NCBI GenBank assembly: GCA_005240105.1
Contig: SBAT01000148.1
Location: 1 to 8,677, forward strand
Direction: 5' to 3'
Source of the DNA: Chloroflexota bacterium
Lineage (GTDB): Bacteria > Cyanobacteriota > Vampirovibrionia > Obscuribacterales > Obscuribacteraceae
Length of the DNA stretch: 8,677 nt
Shown here piece after piece: positions 5,681-8,677 of the stretch. Under the pieces are notes generated by a model. That model saw nothing but the letters and a program-made list of their open reading frames with translations, did no database searches and was not told the origin of the DNA. The position numbers and the translations under genes are program-made. Within the stretch, counting starts at the first letter, position 1. Each line of letters begins with the position of its first letter.

Positions 5681-6637
5681 CTACAAAATATCCTTGCGCG
5701 GGTCCGCCATCTTTGTCGAATTTGCTATTCGCTGAAAAAGAGACTTCTCTTCTGCGGTCAATTTTTCCGGAATGCGGATTTCAATCGTTACCAACTGATC
5801 CCCACCAGCCAGACCTAACCCGCGCAGACGATAAACTCTCCCGTTTTGCGACAGCGGCTGTATCTTCATGACAACCTTGCCTGTGCCGGTGGGAATTTCA
5901 ATGTCGGCTCCCAGGACGGCTTCGAAAATTGTGACCGGGATTGTACACGTCAAATTTTTCTCGACAATTACAAACTGTGGATGCGGAATGACTTCAATCT
6001 TGATGACTAAATCGCCGTGCTTGTTTGTCTGAGTATCGAAGGTGCCACATTCTGGAATTCGCACCTCTACTCCGTGATACATGCCGCCGGGCAAGTCAAT
6101 TTCTTCCTTACGATCAGCGCGCGTAAAGCCAATGCCGTGACAGTTGGGGCATTGCATTCGCACAAGTGGTTTTAGCCCGGAGCAGTCCTCGCAGGGTACA
6201 GAGTCTTTCAGGGTCACCTCTTTGCGAGTGCCCTTGATGGCTTCTTTTAGGGTGATTGGAATAGTAACAGTAGTGTCCCGCGCTATCTTCAATTCGCCTT
6301 TTGAGGCTGGGCCGGCTGGTTTGGGCCCGGACGATTGCGCCCACAACTTACGCAAATCTGAGCGGGAAGAGTGCATTGAACCCGTACTATCGAAATGTTT
6401 GCGCTTGTCTGGATTGATGAGAGTCTCGTAGGCTTCGGTTATTTCCTTAAACGTCTTAAGCATCATTTCTGGGTCTTGCCCGGATAGAGTCACATGGGGT
6501 CCGAATTTCTGATAAAGACGCTCGTAGGCATCATGAATGTCCTCGGTTGAGGCATCCTCGCTGATGCCAAGTGTGTAATAGTGATTTTTGTGGCTTGTTT
6601 CTTTATCAGTCATGGCATTTAAGATGGGGCTACTCAC
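5681..6637 (-). CDS. DnaJ-like co-chaperone lacking HPD and half of the zinc finger
   Basis: The DnaJ (Hsp40) architecture is clear. A J-domain spans residues 20-84 (YYTLGISEDAS, AYERLYQKF, ITEAYETLINPDKRKHFD). A reduced zinc region has two repeats, CEDCSG (C149, C152) and CPNCHGIG (C163, C166). Two substrate-binding beta domains follow (about 118-290, with the repeat region inserted; IPVTIFEAVLGADIEIPT, VYRLRGLGL), ending with the usual KLTAEEKSLFQ tail. The invariant HPD of the J-domain, needed to stimulate DnaK, is replaced by GPH (46-48). The Gly/Phe region is short and poor in both. The two missing zinc repeats correspond to the inner pair (repeats 2 and 3). The protein therefore probably binds substrate without normal DnaK coupling. 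The GTG at 6637 is the upstream start; an ATG at 6613 gives 310 aa and also keeps all domains. Neither has a strong ribosome binding site. It is divergent from wecB, 48 bases away. Confidence 0.87.
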   Translation of the reverse strand: MSSPILNAMTDKETSHKNHYYTLGISEDASTEDIHDAYERLYQKFGPHVTLSGQDPEMMLKTFKEITEAYETLINPDKRKHFDSTGSMHSSRSDLRKLWAQSSGPKPAGPASKGELKIARDTTVTIPITLKEAIKGTRKEVTLKDSVPCEDCSGLKPLVRMQCPNCHGIGFTRADRKEEIDLPGGMYHGVEVRIPECGTFDTQTNKHGDLVIKIEVIPHPQFVIVEKNLTCTIPVTIFEAVLGADIEIPTGTGKVVMKIQPLSQNGRVYRLRGLGLAGGDQLVTIEIRIPEKLTAEEKSLFQRIANSTKMADPRKDIL

Positions 6638-6670
6638 ATCTATTTATTCCCAGGTCTGCGCGAACCCAAA

Positions 6671-6679
6671 TGCTAAAAT
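6671..6679 (+). promoter_or_regulatory. Extended -10 promoter of wecB
   Basis: TGCTAAAAT fits the extended -10 form TG-N-TATAAT with one mismatch. The -10 hexamer ends at 6679, so transcription is expected to start about 7 bases later, at or next to the wecB ATG (6686). No -35 match is evident, which an extended -10 does not need. No ribosome binding site precedes the ATG, in keeping with a leaderless mRNA. Confidence 0.5.
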
Positions 6680-6685
6680 CCCACC

Positions 6686-7804
6686 ATGAAGAAGCGTGTA
6701 ATGTGTGTTTTTGGCACGAGGCCCGAGGCTGTAAAGCTGGCGCCTGTCGTGCACGCTTTGCGGGCGTCGAAGAAAGTCGAGCCAATTGTTGTATTAACTG
6801 CGCAACATCGCGAAATGCTCGACCAGATGATGAAGTGGTTCGAGATAGAGCCGCAGTATGACTTGAACCTTATGCAACATGGGCAAACTTTGCCGGAGCT
6901 GACGTCGAAGGTAATTCTTGGGGTGGACAAACTCTTAACCGAAGCCAAGCCGGACATGTTGCTTGTTCAGGGAGACACAGTAACAGTGATGGCGGCGGCT
7001 CTTGCAGCCTTCTATCAGAAAATTCCAGTCGGGCACGTCGAGGCTGGTCTTCGCACCGGTGATCGCTACAACCCATTTCCGGAAGAAATGGCTCGCCAAC
7101 AAGTCGGACGTCTGGCGACTCTGCACTTCCCACCTACCCAGCGCGCCGTGGACAACTTGCGCCGCGAGGGAATTACCGATCACGTTTATCTAACCGGCAA
7201 TACTGTTATTGACGCTTTGAATAACACGGTCTCAAGACTAAATGGAAATCTCGTCGATAAGAGTCTTTTTGCTAATGCTGATTTCGACAACAAGCGAGTT
7301 CTGCTCGTAACAGCGCACCGTCGCGAAAACTGGGGCTCGGGCATGGAAGAAATTGCTCATGCTTTGCGTCAAATCGCCGATGCTCACGAAGACGTGCAAG
7401 TGCTCTATGCGATCCACAAAAATCCCGTCGTTCGCGATTCATTCAAACCAATTTTCAAAGACCATCCACGCTTGATTCTCATCGAGCCATTGGATTATTT
7501 GCCTTTTGTCTATGCTCTGCAAAAGTGTTTCTTCGTCTTAACAGACTCCGGTGGCATCCAAGAAGAAGCGCCAACTTTCGGCAAGCCCGTACTCGTAATG
7601 CGCACAAACACCGAGCGTCCCGAAGCCGTGCAAGCCGGCTCCTCGAAGCTAGTCGGCGTGACGCGCGAAGGTATTTTTGAAGCCGCGGACACATTACTCA
7701 AAGACGCCAACGCCTACAAAACCATGTCCACAGTCGTCAATCCCTTCGGTGACGGCAAAGCCTCCGAGCGTATCGTCGAAGCGATAGAAAACTATTTGGG
7801 CTGA
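6686..7804 (+). CDS. wecB: UDP-N-acetylglucosamine 2-epimerase (non-hydrolysing)
   Basis: Interconverts UDP-GlcNAc and UDP-ManNAc in the cytoplasm, supplying ManNAc units for surface polysaccharides, teichoic-acid linkage units or similar glycans. At 372 aa it has the usual full length of WecB/MnaA. Family motifs are intact: FGTRPEAVKLAP (9-20), QGDTVT (95-100), HVEAGLRTGD (117-126), PFPEE (130-134), GNTVIDAL (171-178), TAHRRENWG (209-217) and DSGGIQEEAPTFGKPVLV (287-304). They contain the conserved Arg, Asp, Glu and His residues of the nucleotide-binding and catalytic cleft of this GT-B fold enzyme. The ATG at 6686 gives the standard MKKRVMCVFGTRPE start. It has no Shine-Dalgarno sequence but a -10-like box immediately upstream. 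The gene is alone on its strand, divergent from the DnaJ-like gene and convergent with the antitoxin gene, so no pathway partner is visible here. Confidence 0.96.
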   Translation: MKKRVMCVFGTRPEAVKLAPVVHALRASKKVEPIVVLTAQHREMLDQMMKWFEIEPQYDLNLMQHGQTLPELTSKVILGVDKLLTEAKPDMLLVQGDTVTVMAAALAAFYQKIPVGHVEAGLRTGDRYNPFPEEMARQQVGRLATLHFPPTQRAVDNLRREGITDHVYLTGNTVIDALNNTVSRLNGNLVDKSLFANADFDNKRVLLVTAHRRENWGSGMEEIAHALRQIADAHEDVQVLYAIHKNPVVRDSFKPIFKDHPRLILIEPLDYLPFVYALQKCFFVLTDSGGIQEEAPTFGKPVLVMRTNTERPEAVQAGSSKLVGVTREGIFEAADTLLKDANAYKTMSTVVNPFGDGKASERIVEAIENYLG

Positions 7805-7816
7805 CGAGATCGTCCC

Positions 7817-7850
7817 CTTTGTCATTCCGAGCATCGCGAGGAATCTGCCG
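7817..7850 (+). repeat. Solo REP-like end of the dispersed repeat
   Basis: CTTTGTC followed by the hairpin ATTCC, GA, GC-ATC-GC, GA, GGAAT (7824-7844) and then CTGCCG. This is one end of the 113-bp family with no opposite end nearby. It starts 12 bases after the wecB stop, between wecB and the convergent antitoxin gene. It preserves the outer arms and GA/GA mismatches while the loop differs from all other copies. Confidence 0.75.
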
Positions 7851-7873
7851 TAGCAAATTGGAGCTCGCGTTGA

Positions 7874-8269
7874 TTACGCGCATTCAGCCAGATTGATTTG
7901 CATCTCTATAGAGTCCCAAGGTACTTCGAAGAGATTGTCTTTCCTTCGCTTTTTTACCAGGCTTAGTCGAATCAGTTCCTGAATATCTGTATGCACATTC
8001 TTGTAGTCGCGTTTGGTGTGCGCAGCAAGTTTGCGCATACTCATGGGACCTTCTTTTCGTAAGACTCGTATGAGATTGATGCGCTGAGGCGTAAGTCTTT
8101 TCCAGAGCAATTCGACAGTTTCAAAATATTGGCGATGAATGGGCTCGATTGGGGCAAGACCCTTTTCGGCACGGGTCCATGCTTCAACAAATTCTTGTTT
8201 TGTTTTATCCATATCTGCCCAGCTTCTTACACCTATTAAAATTCGTCTTGGTTTTGCTTGCTTAGCCAT
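7874..8269 (-). CDS. HVO_A0114-family winged-helix antitoxin
   Basis: A DNA-binding antitoxin and probable autoregulator of 131 aa. It follows the family pattern I know for HVO_A0114/COG4190 proteins, the usual partner of TumE-type toxins: an N-terminal strand (RRILIGVRSWADM, 8-20), a helical segment with IHRQYFETVELLWKRLT (44-60), then a winged helix (about 60-117) with RINLIRVLRKEGP, MRKLAAHTKRDYKNVHTDI as the helix-turn-helix and LSLVKKR as the wing, and a C-terminal VPWDSIEM strand. The ATG at 8269 follows GGGAG with 8-base spacing. It overlaps the upstream toxin gene by 34 bases in another frame, indicating coupled translation of the pair. It is convergent with wecB. Family assignment is from pattern memory. 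Confidence 0.82.
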   Translation of the reverse strand: MAKQAKPRRILIGVRSWADMDKTKQEFVEAWTRAEKGLAPIEPIHRQYFETVELLWKRLTPQRINLIRVLRKEGPMSMRKLAAHTKRDYKNVHTDIQELIRLSLVKKRRKDNLFEVPWDSIEMQINLAECA

Positions 8270-8580
8270 TTTCTTAGCTCCCGATGGTGTTGTACATCGT
8301 TAAGGAAATCAGCAATTAGCTGCCCCTGGTTAACAAAAGTGTACGCATTTTCCTTGTCTTCGATGTGCCTATGGTCTCCTTTGCCTCTGCGATTGTCGTA
8401 TCGAACAATACATTCTCCAGACAACGTTCCGAAATGAAGGCGATACTTTAATCCATGAGGATGGTCTGTATCTGTTGGTACTTGCCAAATTACTAACTCC
8501 ATAAAAGTGCCGTCCCAAAAATCTTCTTTACGGGCCAGAATTTTTATACCCCTATGGTCACCATACCATATGTCTGACAT
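8236..8580 (-). CDS. tumE: TumE-family (DUF6516) toxin of a toxin-antitoxin pair
   Basis: A 114-aa protein with the TumE/DUF6516 pattern: an N-terminal strand region (FMELVIWQVP, 26-35), then LKYRLHFGTLSG (44-55), IVRYDN (58-63) and the conserved GKGDHRH (66-72), then YTF and a C-terminal helix QLIADFLNDVQ. The RYDN and GDHRH residues are the most conserved part of the family and probably the active or binding site; the biochemical activity is not known to me. It is the first gene of the pair, with the antitoxin ATG inside its last codons. The ATG at 8580 has GAGG 10 bases upstream, at the far end of normal spacing. A palindrome overlaps the likely -10 at 8602-8619. The system may stabilise the region or act in stress or phage defence. 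Confidence 0.83.
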   Translation of the reverse strand: MSDIWYGDHRGIKILARKEDFWDGTFMELVIWQVPTDTDHPHGLKYRLHFGTLSGECIVRYDNRRGKGDHRHIEDKENAYTFVNQGQLIADFLNDVQHHRELRKWLSKQNQDEF

Positions 8581-8601
8581 TCTCTCAAGCCCTCACGTTG
8601 C

Positions 8602-8619
8602 CGTCTATTTATAAAGACG
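8602..8619 (-). promoter_or_regulatory. Toxin-antitoxin promoter with overlapping inverted repeat
   Basis: CGTCT (8602-8606) and AGACG (8615-8619) form an inverted repeat with an 8-base AT-rich centre. On the minus strand the centre reads as a -10-like TATAAA, about 30 bases before the toxin ATG. No clear -35 was found. Autorepression by the winged-helix antitoxin at this site is the natural hypothesis. The remaining bases to 8677 show no gene. Confidence 0.45.
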
Positions 8620-8677
8620 TGGAAGACTCGAAAAAGTTCAAATCAAGTGGTTAATTCCGTAGGACAAGATGTGAAAA

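Noticed and set aside
5481..5735. 84-codon plus-strand frame
   Set aside because: It is translated mostly from the repeat at 5559-5671 (VIPSETRNLP) and runs into the 3' end of the DnaJ-like gene on the opposite strand.
1350..7850. Dispersed repeats as a CRISPR array
   Set aside because: The repeats are thousands of bases apart, occur in both orientations and carry internal hairpins. There is no regular spacer pattern.

Overview
The window looks like a bacterial chromosomal contig of moderate GC (about 50%). It carries a foreign-looking edge, a block of mostly unrecognised and possibly phage-derived genes, a short housekeeping stretch, and a toxin-antitoxin pair. The lineage cannot be fixed from sequence alone. 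The dispersed GTCATTCC/GGAAT repeats, an extended -10 placed directly on a start codon, and the gene mix would suit an under-sampled environmental phylum, but this is a weak inference.

Layout. Bases 1 to about 75-95 are 73% GC and read best as a GC-rich protein fragment on the minus strand, so the contig edge is probably an assembly or amplification chimera. From about 76 the plus strand encodes an Amidase_3 cell-wall amidase that has lost its extreme N-terminus, followed by a 184-aa unknown protein with a clear ribosome binding site. Facing them on the minus strand is a series read right to left: a calcineurin-like metallophosphoesterase (4219-5181), a 296-aa unknown (3254-4144) and a 488-aa unknown with a Cys/His-rich tail (1658-3124). 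Intrinsic terminators follow the first and last of these. About 500 bases without a gene (5182-5680) follow, holding several short palindromes and one dispersed repeat.

Next comes a DnaJ-like protein on the minus strand (5681-6637). It lacks the HPD motif and keeps only two of the four zinc-finger repeats. It is divergent from a complete UDP-GlcNAc 2-epimerase gene (wecB, 6686-7804), whose promoter appears to give a leaderless mRNA. The right end holds a minus-strand TumE-family toxin and HVO_A0114-family (winged-helix) antitoxin pair, toxin first, overlapping by 34 bases, with an inverted repeat over the probable -10.

A REP/REPIN-like repeat occurs at four loci: two 113-bp paired copies in opposite orientation, one 75-bp paired copy and one single end. 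All four lie within 20 bases 3' of a stop codon. Their seven ends fold into one hairpin type whose arms change in compensating fashion around fixed GA/GA mismatches. The repeat family and the HPD-less DnaJ are the most interesting observations here; the metallophosphoesterase and unknown-gene cluster is a candidate phage-derived module.
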